Of a DNA stretch of 64,000 nucleotides, positions 11,905-24,159 are shown piece by piece; the stretch's first letter is position 1, and every line of letters starts with the position of its first letter. The stretch is from Pseudo-nitzschia pungens (taxonomy: Eukaryota; Bacillariophyta; Bacillariophyceae; Bacillariales; Bacillariaceae), in assembly GCA_037355855.1 (NCBI GenBank), contig CM074761.1, positions 5,165,346-5,229,345 of the forward strand, written 5' to 3'. A program made the translations under genes and the position numbers. The notes beneath the pieces were generated by a model. That model ran no database searches. It was given only the letters and a program-made list of their open reading frames with translations, and was not told the DNA's origin.

Positions 11905-13266
11905 CTTAACAGTGGGACGTCACAGCCGGTTTACACAGAACATACACAGCCGATCACAGAGGCAAAAATCACTGCTATCGTAGTCTCGACGATTGGGGCA
12001 TTCGATTCTGATTGATTTTAGATTGGAAAAAATGAAAGCTGTCGATTGTTATGCGAAGACCCCCAACGGCTCGCATCTTGTGTCTACTAGGAACAAAGTC
12101 CTCGATCGTTCAAGTGCTTTGGCTTCGTTTCTTACTTGCGCATCTTACGACTAAATAATGCGTAAATGAAGGCGTGACACGACGGAGTTGAAATTCTGAT
12201 GACAGGGAACACGATTCGAATAGTCTTCCACAAAAATCAAAAATACGAGTAACAAGACAGTTTGTACATTGTGTCATTAATACCTGTACTTCCATTAGCA
12301 CCAGTCCACTTGGAGCAAATTGTATTGCTTTGGGCAAGGCAAGTAGGAAGGCACTCTAGATTCAAATAATGATTTAAGCAATTGACACTAGCTAACCACG
12401 TCCTGCTGGGCAGCTGGGCAGCTGGGCAGCTGGGCAGCTGGGCAGCTGGGCAGCTGGGCAGCTGGGCAGCTGGGCAGCTGGGCAGCTGGGCTGCTGGGCT
12501 GCTGGGCTGCTGGGCTGCTGGGCTGCTGGGCTGCTGGGCTGCTGGGCTGCTGGGCTGCTGTAGTGAGCGAAGGAACAGGGAGTTTCAAGTGGACCGTGAG
12601 CAGAAGTAGCAGGTGCTAGTACAGTGTGATGTAGTATTTGGCTGTGGTTGTAAAGCAGGTTCCAAGGTATGGTATACCCTCATCGTCGGTTTCGAAAGTT
12701 TGCCTTGATCCAACCATTAGACCAGCTAGAGCGTTCTGCAAAGAGTTTCTTGCCCTTTCCCGTCCTCGCAATTCATCGTATACACCTGCTCGGAGTTTTC
12801 GGCCACAAAGCCCCAAACCTGTGAGCACATGCGCATGCCGTCACATCTTTTCTCTCCGGTAGCTTTGTTTTGCCTTATCGATACTAGTCCTACCACAACC
12901 TAGAACCAGCAGCCCAATGGAACTGGGAGCTAGGAGTCCCGGTCCACAACCAACGACGGATCAAATCGGTGTTTGCTTGCTAGGGAACTCTCTGAGTCCG
13001 GGCATTCGGCGAAGCAGATTCGACATGATGTACTGGAAAATTGAAAACGCTGCATCAACAGCAGTAAGGTATTACTCTAAATTGATTAGGAAGGGGGGAA
13101 GAGCTGGATAGTTTGCATAAGTCTCAAGTCGCATTGAAGAAGTCTGTTGATACGGTTGAATCTTGAAATAATAATAATACGATGTTGCTTATCGGCGGAA
13201 GGGAGTCGGAAAGTACGTTGTTCATCTGTGATCACTATGTGCACATGTAATGAATTATGGATGAAA
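11905..13266. other. Intergenic region containing a GC-rich minisatellite
   Basis: Between the 5' end of SWEET and the 3' end of the hydrolase-permease gene. Apart from the 8-bp minisatellite at about 12408-12558, reported separately, I see no coding or RNA feature. Short open frames here are either the minisatellite read in frame or random. Confidence 0.5.
12408..12558. repeat. 8-bp minisatellite, two variant blocks
   Basis: About ten copies of CTGGGCAG are followed by about nine copies of CTGGGCTG. The switch between variants happens once, near 12488, which suggests two successive expansions of a single mutated unit. Because 8 and 3 share no factor, each strand reads open as an 8-residue repeat, but no start or flanking gene supports translation. 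Confidence 0.9.
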
Positions 13267-16200
13267 TTAGTTACTGTTTTCCGTTTCGGATTCGTCCTGG
13301 GTGCCCTCAATGGATTCCGTTTCGAATTCTTTGGGCTCAACGTATCCGTTTTCTTTTTCTTTTGTTCGTCCCTCCCGATCCACTTCGGACTCTTCGAGAT
13401 CTTCCTCTCCATCTTCTACAATTTCAATAGAATACACACTTTCATCGTCATCGCCTTTGGCTTCGGTGCGTCCTATATCAGGTTTTTCTTCGTCCGGACT
13501 GGCACCTTGTTGATCTTCTACCACTTCAATAGAAAATACACTACCATCATCGTCTGCCTGCTCTGGAGACGCTTTGTTTTCCCGGCATGCTATCCCAGCA
13601 GATCACTTTGAGATCCCACCGATGAGAAGGTTTCTCACCGTGTTTTTCGATCGGAAGTGGACCGGCAATGTATAGCCAGGAAAACAAGAATGTCATCGTA
13701 TACAAAAGTGCCATACCAGTGATAGAACAGATCAAGATGCCTAGCTCGATGAAAACCCAAGTACGACAACCAAATAGAAAAGCGCTCGCCCCCATTGTCG
13801 AGAGAGCACTGGCGACGATTGGTGACCCGACCGCAAAAATAGATTCCTTAATCTTTTCCTCCCTGTTGTTGCTTTTTGAATGATGGTAGGCATGAACAAC
13901 ATGGAGGCTGTTGTTTTGGCCACACATGAGAGAAAAGTAATTGATGTTGTGAGTTCAATATATTGTACGTGTACTGTTTTTTACCGAAAACAAACCGTAT
14001 TTTCTCGCAGAATCATACTTACGAGTAATTGGCACTAAGTCCTATGAAAATCGACACGCCTAATGCCTCTACCGGACCGAAAGGAATACGGTAGATCGCA
14101 AAAAGAAGCCCTCCGAGACAAAGTAAAATCAAGGTAATTGTCACCATGACCATGAACGAAAGAGCGAGATTTTGAATGAATAGGAGAATCACCAGCAAAC
14201 ACAATCCATTTGCAACAAACCATGTCGTCAGAGTTGAATCATACATTGCTTCTACTCTGTAGGCATCAAGGAAGATCGACGATTGCGCGGCAACCGGTGG
14301 TATGTCTGAGGGTGATGACTTGTTTGCTTCTGCAGCAAACTCGGTCCAATCTCTGTACAGGTCTTCACTCATCTCCCTTCCAGCGGCGTTAGCAGCATTC
14401 CCCACTTCGACAGCATCCACCATCATCGTGAGACTTGCAAAAGTAAAGTCGCCGGCTAGACCAGGAGCATTTGTACCAATTGCCTTTTTAATATCATCTT
14501 CAAGTGTGGGTTCTTTCAACTTCAGCAACTCGACATAGGTTGTAAACAAATCCTTTGGGATTGGAAATTCAACACCAGCATAAGCTGCGAAATCGCGAAG
14601 TTTTTCAATCCATGTTAGTTTGTCCTGTCGAACAAAAAGGTGCGGTTTGCTTTTCGCCATCTCTACAACTTTCAGAAGCCATTCTTGTGTCCGAGGTTCC
14701 GCGAGATCCAAACTAGAGGTCGAAAATTCTTCAGTCTCCGAATTGCTAGATTTTCGTCCTTTCGTGAGCCAGAGGCTCGAATCATCACTTCCGGTGTGGA
14801 CACCCCAAATAAGTTTGACATGTATTGTCTCTCTTCTCCTCATGTTGATAACTCCATTTGGTTTTGACATTGATGCTGCGGCACTTTCGTCGTAGTATGA
14901 ACCTGTATTTGAACTTGAACTTGAGCTGAACTTGCTTCCAGAACCCAAGCCAGTGTTTGATGAACTATGGTTATTGATAATACTACTACCGGCACCCTGG
15001 TTCGAACTTGAGCCTGGTTTAGAGACCTGGTTCGAACTTGAGCCTGTTTGAGAGACCTGGTTCGAACTTGAGCCTGGTTTAGAGACCTGGTTCGAACTTG
15101 AGCCTGTTTGAGAGACCTGGTTCGAACTTGAGCCTATTTGAGATGATTGCGCGACTGAATCATCTACTGCTTGAGGCTCTTCAGGGCTCGAATCTTCTGC
15201 TGCCACAGGAGCTGTTGCAGGTGGATTAGGCGTGGAGTCCAATTGCTCTGACGAGACTGCACCTGGAAGACCTGCAGCCACTGCTTCATCTGGATCCATC
15301 CACTGAATTGATGCAGTCATAGTTGGCACAGGTGGAGTTGAAACCGTAGGCGCAGGTAGAGGTGTGGGTGCAGGATAGGGCGCATACGTGGAAGGATTAT
15401 TTTCTTCAATCGTTGTGTAGACATCCTCACCATCGTTGTAGTACTTATCAATCACTTTTTCCAATCGACCTAGATTATACTTGCTGGAGTATAAAACAAT
15501 ACTGCCATCATTCACAGCGAACTTAGCTGCGCCACAAATACCAAGGATTATCGCCTTAAAGAAATTCAAGCAGAAACGAAGTTGAGTATAATTCACTATT
15601 TCTGAAGTTTCGAACGTACTCAATACGTACCAAAATTATCGTGGAAGACAAAAGGTAGTATGACCTTCTTGTGACAAAAGGTGCGTATTCTTCAAGGAGG
15701 TAGCGATCGGTCGCGTTCAGAGTCTTCTTGCTTTTCTCCCCTCCGTCACCAGTACCACCTTGCAAGCAACATTCAGTGTCGACAGGCAATGATTTACTGT
15801 ACTCGCCCTTTTCATCTGCATTTTTTCGGTGGTTAAGTCTGTTTGACAAAAGTTTCGACTTGCACCAGGTTATAAATCTTTCCTGAACTGAGGCGACATA
15901 AAGCTCGTTGACAAGAATTGAGCTAGGTAGAATTGTCATCACATGTATATAATTTGTCAAAACTACCATTCTTCATGAAGGAAGAGAGAATGAAGTTAGT
16001 TCGCGGAAGTTGAACAGAACGTAAACGATTTTAAAGCATATAGGACTTACCCCATGAAAATTCCGAACTCTTGTATAACAGTCAAAACTCCGAAACCGTT
16101 GCTGAAGAAGCAGATGGCTGTAGTAACGCTTGATACAAGCATCATGCTCCCAGCCTTTGAATAGGCCACCTTCATTCGCTTTTCAAGGACTTCAATTTTA

Positions 16201-19116
16201 GCATGCGTCTTTTCTTGATCACCCGGATCGCTGTCACCACTATTCACATCGGTGATTCTATCGTCGATAATTTCTTCGAACTCGTTCTTTGTGTGATCAA
16301 ATGAATCTACCATCAAGAAAATATCATCAGCGGCTATTCCTAGCATGACAAAAAGGCCGGCAACCCATATCAAAGTAATATCTTTGACGAAAAAGTGTAT
16401 CGAGAGCCAATAGTAGGACACAGTGAAAGCCAAAACCATTCCAAGCATCGAGAGAAAGACAACGAAGATACTCTGAACTTTGGCAAGAATCATCAGTGCA
16501 ACAAAGCAGAGACTACCTATAGCCCAGAGAGTATCATGGAATAAGGCATCATCAGCTTCCGTTGTTTTCATGACAAAATTGTTCCAAGTGTGTACAAATT
16601 CAGGATAGGTTTTTCTCCTGTAGTGTTTTGCCAAGAAATCCCGGTAGAACGACCTCAAAAATGGATGAGTGGCACTTTGATCTCCACCGACATTTCTCAA
16701 AAAAACAAATGATCTTGTCACATTGCTCCCCAAGTTGTCAGCTCCAAAGTATTGATCAAGCTTCCACAAAGCAGGTCGATCGGTTAAAAAGGAACGTAAA
16801 ACAGAATCAATATTCTCAACTAACTGGCCATTGGTAAAGAAGCGTGAAATAAGAGAGTCGATAGGAAAGCATCCACTCAAGCCGTAGCAATAGTCTTGAA
16901 ATCCCGGGAAGGCGTAAATAGATGATTCAAACTCATGAATCGCTTTGAGTACTTCTGGCTCGAACACGTTTCCCCCTTTCCGATTTTCATACATAATCGA
17001 AATCCATTCACCTGAGCGTAAGAGAGCAATAATAATAACATATTCGTGTGAGCGCCAGAGACAGAGAGACCCCATAAATCTTCAATGGTGACTCTTTCTC
17101 GACATTTGCATCATTGTACTGACCTCCCGAAAAATAGTTCAAGTTTTGTAAGCTGAGTTCTCGGTGATGATAAGAAAGCGCATGATACGGACTTTCGTTG
17201 TCGATCTGAACATCTAGGCCTAAATCGTGCAAGAGTTCTCGGTTGCCAAATATCGACTCATCGGGTGACTGCATTCTTTGATCAAGTTGATCAATGACAT
17301 CTGGATCATCTGAGAGTTTGCGCTTGCCAAAGCCAAAAATTGAGTTTCCGTATAAATTGCAATTGGCTTCTTCTATCTCAAGAGATGCTTCCTGATTTTG
17401 CTGAGCTCGTTCGAAGTTCCTTTTGACGTTTTCGAGATCGGTATCAACTTGCAGATACGAGTCAAAGTCCATGTTGACCCTTAGATGATTTTGAGACAAT
17501 CCGATGCAACTGAGAATAATGGGCACCATGAGAGATACGATAAGAAATGCGACAGGATGTTTTGTCAAAGCCATAAACCAAAGGTCGGTGGGAGATAATG
17601 GTGCGCTTTTCCCGTTTTGAGAGTTTTTGTGTTTACGAATGTAATATATTACCCAAGTCGTTGAAACAATGATGCCAAGCATCATGAAAATAGTAAAAAA
17701 TGTCAGTCGACCACGTGAATCATCACCAGCACCGGAATCTGCACGTGCAGACAAGGACATTTTTGGAATCAAATTAGTTGCAGATGATGATGATGATGCC
17801 GAAGACCAAGACATTGTTTGGATAATATCAGCGAAAAATTCTGCAACGCCCATATCAGAGTCTGGGAACGTATACAGGGAGCACCATTCGAGTTTCGTAT
17901 CGTTTCCTTCCATTTCTAGTGCGGTCGGTTCGAAAACATGAAAGTTTTCTCGGTGATTATTTGCTTGCTTCATAAACCAAAGTTCCTCTTCTTCTGAGGC
18001 TGTTCCTTCATTGGATGTCACCCAAATAAATTGGGTGTCTTTTGTGGAAGATTGAACCAAATCATCCACAGCTTCAGGCAAGCCACTTCCGGAAGGCAAA
18101 TCGATGGCATTCCAACGTTCTGCCATGACCTCTGGACTAGGCAGGTCGGGATCCCACAGACCCGATCCTTCCAGAACGACCAATGAGGATGGTGAAGCAG
18201 GTGGTGAGCTGCTCTCATCCGTTTCACTCTTCACTAGTTTCGCCGCTAACAAAGCAGGAGCTATGCTGGATGTCGTTGCCGGACCCGTACCGTCGTTGCA
18301 TCCACCAATTTGTCCTCCAGCTGTCGTCACGAGAGCGTCCAGACCCGATGGAAACTGCTTTCGGATCCAGTTCAATACCGCATCAACATTCGTCCCCCCT
18401 CTGTGATAGACTCCGTCGACTTTCATCGGATCATCGTCACAGCCAGTTATCAATTGGGGATATTGTTTATGCCCCAAATGCCAATCCATTGTACAATGTG
18501 GAAGCAAAATGTAACTCCAATCACGAATGTCTGATTCATTGCCTCCGAGTCTATCCCACCATCCTTCGTCACGGCGAAGAACAAGGGGAACATCATCAGC
18601 GGCAAAACTACCGATTCCGTTACTGTCGGAAAGAATGAACTCGGCACCTTCGGCGACAAAACCCGTAGAAACCCCTTTGCATGATCCCAATTCGGGGAGG
18701 GTCTTTCGGAAAATCACTTGATCCTTAAAAAAGGTCATGTAGTCGAGCCACGGGACTTGCCGTCTTCCATTCGCACCCGCAGAACTGCAACAAGAGGAAT
18801 CAGAACCATCGCCCCAGCAAGCAGGTCCGCCCTCAAACTCGATGATGAACTTGGAGACGTGTTCATCTGTTCCTCGGCGAAAGGCAAAACTGTACGGAGT
18901 TCCATCTGCGCAGATCGGATTCACCTTCGAATCGTTTTCGTTCACGGGAAATTCCAAAAAATAGAAGTTACCGGGTGCGGTCATCGCACTCAAAGGCACT
19001 CTCCTTGCATCCAAAAGCCTCGTAGGCGTGAAAGCTTCCACCACAGTCACTATGAAAAGAATGCAGATACCCACATCGTACGGTGACAAGATTTTCCTCG
19101 ACATCTTTACTCTCAT
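13267..19116 (-). CDS. Pectinacetylesterase/Notum-like domain fused to a Patched/Dispatched-like RND permease
   Basis: Predicted exons 19116-17124, 17011-16051, 15970-15631, 15554-14023, 13907-13607, 13557-13267 give 1805 residues; all five introns (112, 80, 76, 115 and 49 nt) are GT-AG and in phase. After a signal peptide comes a pectinacetylesterase/Notum-like hydrolase (about residues 45-420: CADGTPYSFAFRRG, FIIEFEGGPACWG, AGGQIGG). A membrane helix lies near 500-520. An RND permease of the sterol-sensing-domain type follows, with NYFSGGEWISIMYE, LGIAADDIFLMVDSF (acid pair D893-D894 of the GxxxDD proton relay) and GLSANYSLHVVHAYHH in the second half. A Ser-rich loop with 10-residue repeats interrupts the second extracellular domain. 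The tail is acidic. Patched/Dispatched relatives move lipids or lipid-linked cargo using ion gradients. Joined to a carboxylesterase-fold domain, the protein may cleave and export an acyl or lipid substrate; this is inference. At the esterase nucleophile position the usual Ser is Thr265. Confidence 0.82.
15000..15135. repeat. 30-bp tandem repeat inside exon 4 of the hydrolase-permease gene
   Basis: Four to five copies of a 30-bp unit containing GGTTCGAACTTGAGCCTG alternate between two variants (GTTTAGAGAC and TTTGAGAGAC). It encodes repeats of GSSSNQVS(K/Q) on the minus strand, in a loop predicted to face outside. Copy number may vary among strains. Confidence 0.85.
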
Positions 19117-21578
19117 TATTATTTTACATTCACGGATTGTTTTCTCTTTCGCGTCGGCCTTGTGGCTAGAATCCGATCCTTGGTTTCCCAGCAGAAGAAG
19201 AAAGAAAAGTGTGGTTTCGTGTAAGAATGTCTGTGGTTCGTTCCAACAGATATCTCCAGAGGTTAGGAGATATTATCGATCTATCTTCCGATGTTCGATA
19301 TCGGACGAAGAGAATTATGCACAACGAACAATCTGAGTAAGGGGAGAAAAAGTATTCCGGGCGATGTTGTGAAATGATGTGGTGATTTCGGTATTCGACG
19401 AAAGATTTTTTTCATTAGGTGACAACGAAAATAATACGAGTTACGTACGGTACGGGTAACCTTACCGGTAAAAAATTATAATAGATGATAATTGAATGGC
19501 CTTTTTCGCATCGGTCTTACTCAATTTTGTAATTGTAAGATTGGCATACGGTAACCGTACGGAACACGTAGTACAAAGAGTAAGGTTAACTTACCGTAAA
19601 TTGTGCTGTATGTTGTTGAAAATTCCAGTCAGAATCTCCAATCAGTATGTGGACGAAGGAATCGTGTAAAATTTGGAGAATCAATGGAATGGGATAATAC
19701 TTGTGCTATCCGATTGTGAGGGCAACTCGGAACCAGTAAGGCTTTAATCTCTTGCGAAGGTAACTGTTCACGTATAAAGTTTTTAGGTTCTTCTTCGGAA
19801 CAGATCTCGAGAGGTTATTTGTGCGTTTTCAAACAATAATTGTTTGAAATTGACAAAATGAGGAGGAATACACCTACACATTGACTGAAATGCAAGTATG
19901 TAGGGCCTTTCAGAGCGTTAAGGAATACTTCGTGAGGTTGCTTCTGGGCGCGGAGTCAACATTCGTTTCTGAAGATTAGAGGCATCACCAGTTTTGCGTC
20001 AGAAATGCAATTTGCGTGGAAAGTTAGTCGGGAGGTCGATGTTCAACATCACTACTAGTATTTGTCGGCAGACGGAAAATAGCAATCAATGTTGTTGGAG
20101 AAACAGTTTGAACACTACAATGCCTTTTGGTTCTGAATGACTGACTTCTTGTACTTGTTCGGAATTGATTTTAGATATTCTGATTGCCTCACTTCTTCTT
20201 CTCCAGTAGGAGGTGCTACTAGTACTACTACTACTAGTAGTAGTACTACTAGTAGTAGTACTACTACCAGCTCTCCTGAAATTCAAGAGGATACTACTAA
20301 TACTACTAACTACTAATATTATGGAAAGCAGAATTTGTACTACTACTACTATTAGAACTACTAGTAGTACTACTATGAACAGATTGACCTTGATTTCACT
20401 TGATGGTCAATTGTACGTCCTGTGAGAAAAGCAACACCAATCTACTTGAGATTCTTCTTTCATGCTTTGAAGGAAACTGCTGATCTTGCTCATCGATTTC
20501 GTCTTCATCAAAACCTAAGATTTTGTTTTCTTGCAGTAGACCGGGATCACATCCCCAATCATTCTTGTTCAACTTTTGGTGAGGGCCTTCAGTCCCCCTT
20601 TCGTAGGGGATTTTTGTCAAAACAGAAAAAGTACTAGTAGCGAATGAAACTACTAAGGAGATGCAATACTACTACTACTACTAGTAGTAGTAGTAGTAGT
20701 ACTAGTAGTAGAAGAATCTGCTCATTCTCTGTATTGAGTATGTAAGAAACCCAGCAGCAGCACCACCACCACCAGCCGCAGGACGAGGAGTCGTGCTGGG
20801 AAAGTAGCACGACTAGTACTAGTAGTACCGGTGGTGCTACTACTACTACTAGTAGTAGTACTAATAGAATTCTGTTTTTCTTTCGAGTCGTCGTCGTCAA
20901 GAACGTAACACATCCATTCGAAAGGTTTCCTCCTCATGGCATCTTGTCATGGTAATGACATTCTATAGACACTCCGACTTTCTATGCACGATCCAATCTA
21001 TTGAACAGAATCATTCTTCTGATATGACTTTATTTGTTCATACAATTATCGTTTTTGTCCCACAAAATACCGGTGTTCGATTCATTCGTATCTCTCTCTT
21101 GCTTCACAAGAATTCTCGACTACGGACTACATGTACCGGTAGTCGTACAATCGATACAGTCCACAGATTATTTCTTTTTGTCATGAAAAGGTAAGCGATC
21201 ACGCGGGTGCACCATAATCACGGATGGGGACTAAAGCCCTCTCTGTAATGGCCAGGAATCACACTTAATTTTACGAATGAAAACCAAAAATACCGCAGTG
21301 ACGAACACAAATATTCCATCCAACGGTAAAATCACGGCGAAGATATCAATTACCAGAACTTCGTTCATTTTACAGGTATGAAACCAAAGATGAGAGTTGA
21401 AACCAACCACCCAGCAATACTCACAAATTAGTTTCATTATGGAAAAGTGATATGCTGCCCTAAGGAGCATCCGAGACGACAACAAACAAACTGACCGCAC
21501 AAATATACGTACAAATCCAACATCCAACTTCGGACGAAGATTACGTATCTCTCACATTAAACTTTCTTACGATCGACA
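19117..21578. other. Intergenic region rich in TAC/TAG triplet arrays
   Basis: No supported gene. It holds the recurring ACCGTAAGG / GTACGGTAAC motifs (19445-19475 and 19550-19602) and two blocks of mixed TAC/TAG/CTA triplets (20205-20380 and 20660-20870) that are strongly self-complementary. The open frames through those blocks are artefacts of the repeats. The divergent promoters of the hydrolase-permease and exonuclease genes must lie at its two ends. Confidence 0.5.
20205..20375. repeat. Self-complementary TAC/TAG triplet array
   Basis: Runs of ACTACT followed by AGTAGT produce long perfect or near-perfect hairpins (for example around 20219-20268). A second similar block lies at 20660-20870. 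Shorter copies recur at 30793-30830, 33185-33225, 33470-33530 and 58260-58290, so this is a genome-wide microsatellite family rather than a local feature. Confidence 0.85.
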
Positions 21579-22379
21579 ATGAAGATAACAGTAGACCACA
21601 TACCAATTACATCTTTCAATTCATACGACAGTCACGAAAACAATATACCATCTCTCTCATCGGTTTCTTCCTACTCGACATCACCACCATCATCACCCTC
21701 TTCATCAACATCATCATCGTCACCACATTTGGGGTCACCGGGGACGAAAAATGGTTTGATAATTACACCCGACAAGCCCGAATACAACCAGTATCTGGCA
21801 AACAGAGCGGTAGCGTTAGATTGTGAGATGGTTGGGGTGGGTCCGAGGGGTAAGATTAGCGTCTTGGCACGCGTCTCTGTGGTAGATTACTATGGAAACT
21901 CGCTATTCGATAGTTTTGTGCACGTCGAGGAGCGAGTCACGGATTACCGAACACACGTGAGCGGGGTAACGGAATCGGATCTGAAAAATGGCGTCGACTT
22001 TGGAATCGTTCGGAAGAACGTCAAGCAGTTGCTGAAAAACAAAATAGTCGTGGGCCACGGCCTCGAGAACGACCTCCGGGCGCTGAAAATCGAGCAAGAC
22101 CACACCTGGTACAACATCCGGGATTCGGCAACGCAATACCAGCCGTACCTGCGACTCGATCAATACGGACACTGGCGACCCTATCGCCTGCGCGACTTAA
22201 CGTGGTATCACCTGGGAATTGTGATCCAAGAGGGAGGGAAGCCGCACGATTCGTTAGAAGACGCCCGCGCTGCCATGGCGTTGTACCGACACGCGCAACA
22301 AAGCTGGGATTACGAAATAGAATGTCACCGCCGGAGTGCGTTAGCAACATTTGCTAACTCCAAGCGAGGTCGATATTGA
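21579..22379 (+). CDS. DEDDh 3'-5' exonuclease, REXO4/ISG20-like
   Basis: Single exon of 266 residues. A Ser/Pro-rich N-terminal stretch (about residues 10-55) precedes the exonuclease domain. The DEDDh signature is complete: ALDCEMVGVG (first Asp and Glu), VVGHGLENDLRAL (second Asp), and HDSLEDARAAMALY (His and last Asp). The VSGVTESDL segment is also typical of the REXO4/REX1 group. Relatives trim structured RNA during rRNA and snRNA maturation in the nucleolus, or degrade RNA and ssDNA. REXO4/Rex4 is the best subfamily guess from order and length. It converges on the stomatin-like gene, 309 bp away. Confidence 0.88.
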   Translation: MKITVDHIPITSFNSYDSHENNIPSLSSVSSYSTSPPSSPSSSTSSSSPHLGSPGTKNGLIITPDKPEYNQYLANRAVALDCEMVGVGPRGKISVLARVSVVDYYGNSLFDSFVHVEERVTDYRTHVSGVTESDLKNGVDFGIVRKNVKQLLKNKIVVGHGLENDLRALKIEQDHTWYNIRDSATQYQPYLRLDQYGHWRPYRLRDLTWYHLGIVIQEGGKPHDSLEDARAAMALYRHAQQSWDYEIECHRRSALATFANSKRGRY

Positions 22380-22688
22380 AGGGAACGACCACCACGGACG
22401 AAAATGGACACAACGGTTGCAGATGATTGCGACGTTTCATACAATAAAAGTTAATAAATTTAAAGGTTTATATCGGGGAAAAGCACGGCTGTCAAGTCGG
22501 TACAGTACACCTAGCAATAGCTTTGTGCTCTATGATCTCTCTATACACGGAGAGGCGACAACATTTGCGGATAAGGAAAACCACTACGCAAGAGTTCCAG
22601 AATAAGTGGCGCCTTTGTTATGTGGATGGTAAGTTAGTCCTTTTATGCCTCTTCTTCGACGGGGGTTTGTTTCACCTGCCCCGTCCAA
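22380..22688. other. Short convergent intergenic spacer
   Basis: A 309-bp gap between the stop codons of the exonuclease (+) and the stomatin-like gene (-). AATAAA-like sequence near 22443-22455 could serve the exonuclease transcript. Nothing else seen. Confidence 0.5.
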
Positions 22689-24159
22689 TCATTTGGTCGC
22701 GGCGTCGCTATCGGTCCCGTCGGAGATCGATGCATTGGCCTGTGTCGCGGATTGTATCGCAACCATCGCCTGCGACAGCAACGCGTTGACGTCGGCGGGT
22801 CGGTCGTTGAACATGATCGTGTTGGATTTGGATCCCATTTCTCCGTACATGGAAACATACTCCCTGGCCAGAGCGAGTTTGGCGGCCTCGCTCCCGCCCT
22901 TTTTGTTGATCTGGTTCGTGATCAGCTCGAGCGCTTCCGCTTGCGCTCTAGCGGTGAGGCGGATGGCCTCGGCCTGTCCCTCCGCCTCGAGAAGGATCCG
23001 TTGTTTCGTCGCCTCCGCCTCGTTTTTCACCTTGACCAGATTACCCTCGGACTCGTTGGTGAGACTGATCTTGACTCCCTCCGAAGTGAGTTGCGCTCTC
23101 CTCTTGTCTCCCTCCGCTCGCAACACATTTTCTCGGCGGTCCCGTTCCGCGGCTGCTTGCTTGTCCATGGCGATTCGAATCTGGTGGTCCGGGGTGATTT
23201 CCGTGATTTCGTACCTTCGAACCTCCAGGCCCCAGGGCAGGGCGGCCTCCTGCAAACCGCCCTTGATGAGCGCATTCAACCGCGATCGGTTGTGCAAAAT
23301 CTCGTCCAGTTCCATCTCTCCGATTGCGGATCTCATGGCGGATTGCGCGTGCTATTACAAAAAGCAATGAGTTGGTCGTTTCCCAAATCCGACGGGACGG
23401 AATGGAATGGAATCACGGAAAACATTTGATTTGCAAGGTGTGAGTCTTGGTTCGAGTTGCATCGCCGCAGGAATCCACAACACAACAACTCGGCGGTGGC
23501 GCTCGAACGAACAAACAAAGGAACGAACACAACCAAGCAACCACAAAGCCAACCAGCCAACCAGCCAACCAGCCAACACGTGCTAGATTCGATTCGATTC
23601 CATTCGATTCGATTCGATTTTACGATTTCATTACCTGAGTGACACTATACAGCGGATTGAGAGCACCGTACGCCGCCTTTTCCGGATCCTGAAACTTTAC
23701 AAAGAGATTGCCCGACACTTCTACCGAAACGTTGTCGCGGGTAATGGCGGCTTGCGGCTCGATGTCGATGGCTCGTTCGCGCACATCAATGACGTAGGCA
23801 ATCTGGTCCACAAGCGGAATGGCCAGGAACCAGCCGCTCTCCTCGATGGAGTGCAGCTTTCCGAAGCGTTCGACAACGTACTTGTATCCCTGCGGCACGA
23901 TGTTGAAGATCGTGTTGGCCTTGGTCACCGGCCATCGCCCGGGGATTCCGCCGGTTGGGCCGCTGCCCCCGCGCCCAAAGCCATCGAGCACGTAGCTGCT
24001 GAATTGCCGCTTCGTCCCCATCGAGTGGGAACGCGGGGCGACATCTCTGGTTGCGGTTTGATCCGCGTGGACACCGCAGATGATTCTCGGCACGGCGAGT
24101 GCGCTGGCTCTTCGACCGATCGACAGCGATCTCGTTGTTATCGCCATGGCGTGGTTCAT
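22689..24159 (-). CDS. STOML2: Mitochondrial stomatin-like protein 2 (SPFH/band 7)
   Basis: Two exons, 24159-23635 and 23351-22689, with a phase-0 intron of 283 nt, give 395 residues. The N-terminus is basic, Ser/Arg-rich and free of acidic residues for about 30 residues, fitting a mitochondrial presequence. The SPFH domain starts at FNIVPQGYKYVVERFGK and runs through VRERAIDIEPQAAITRDNV and the junction SVTQ-HAQSAMRSAIG. The coiled-coil flotillin-like part (AAAERDRRENVLRAEGDKR) and the C-terminal IMFNDRPADV segment, characteristic of SLP-2, complete it. SLP-2 oligomerises at the inner membrane, binds cardiolipin and scaffolds prohibitins and proteases. The intron is packed with short repeats (ATTCG and AACCAGCC). 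A downstream Met at codon 5 is an alternative start. Confidence 0.92.

Noticed and set aside
12382..12609. Repeat-coded open frames AAGQLGSW (+) and SSPAAQQP (-)
   Set aside because: An 8-bp minisatellite free of stops gives open frames by chance; no start context or homology.
20086..20900. Ser/Thr- or Val/Leu-rich frames in triplet arrays
   Set aside because: They are translations of TAC/TAG repeats.
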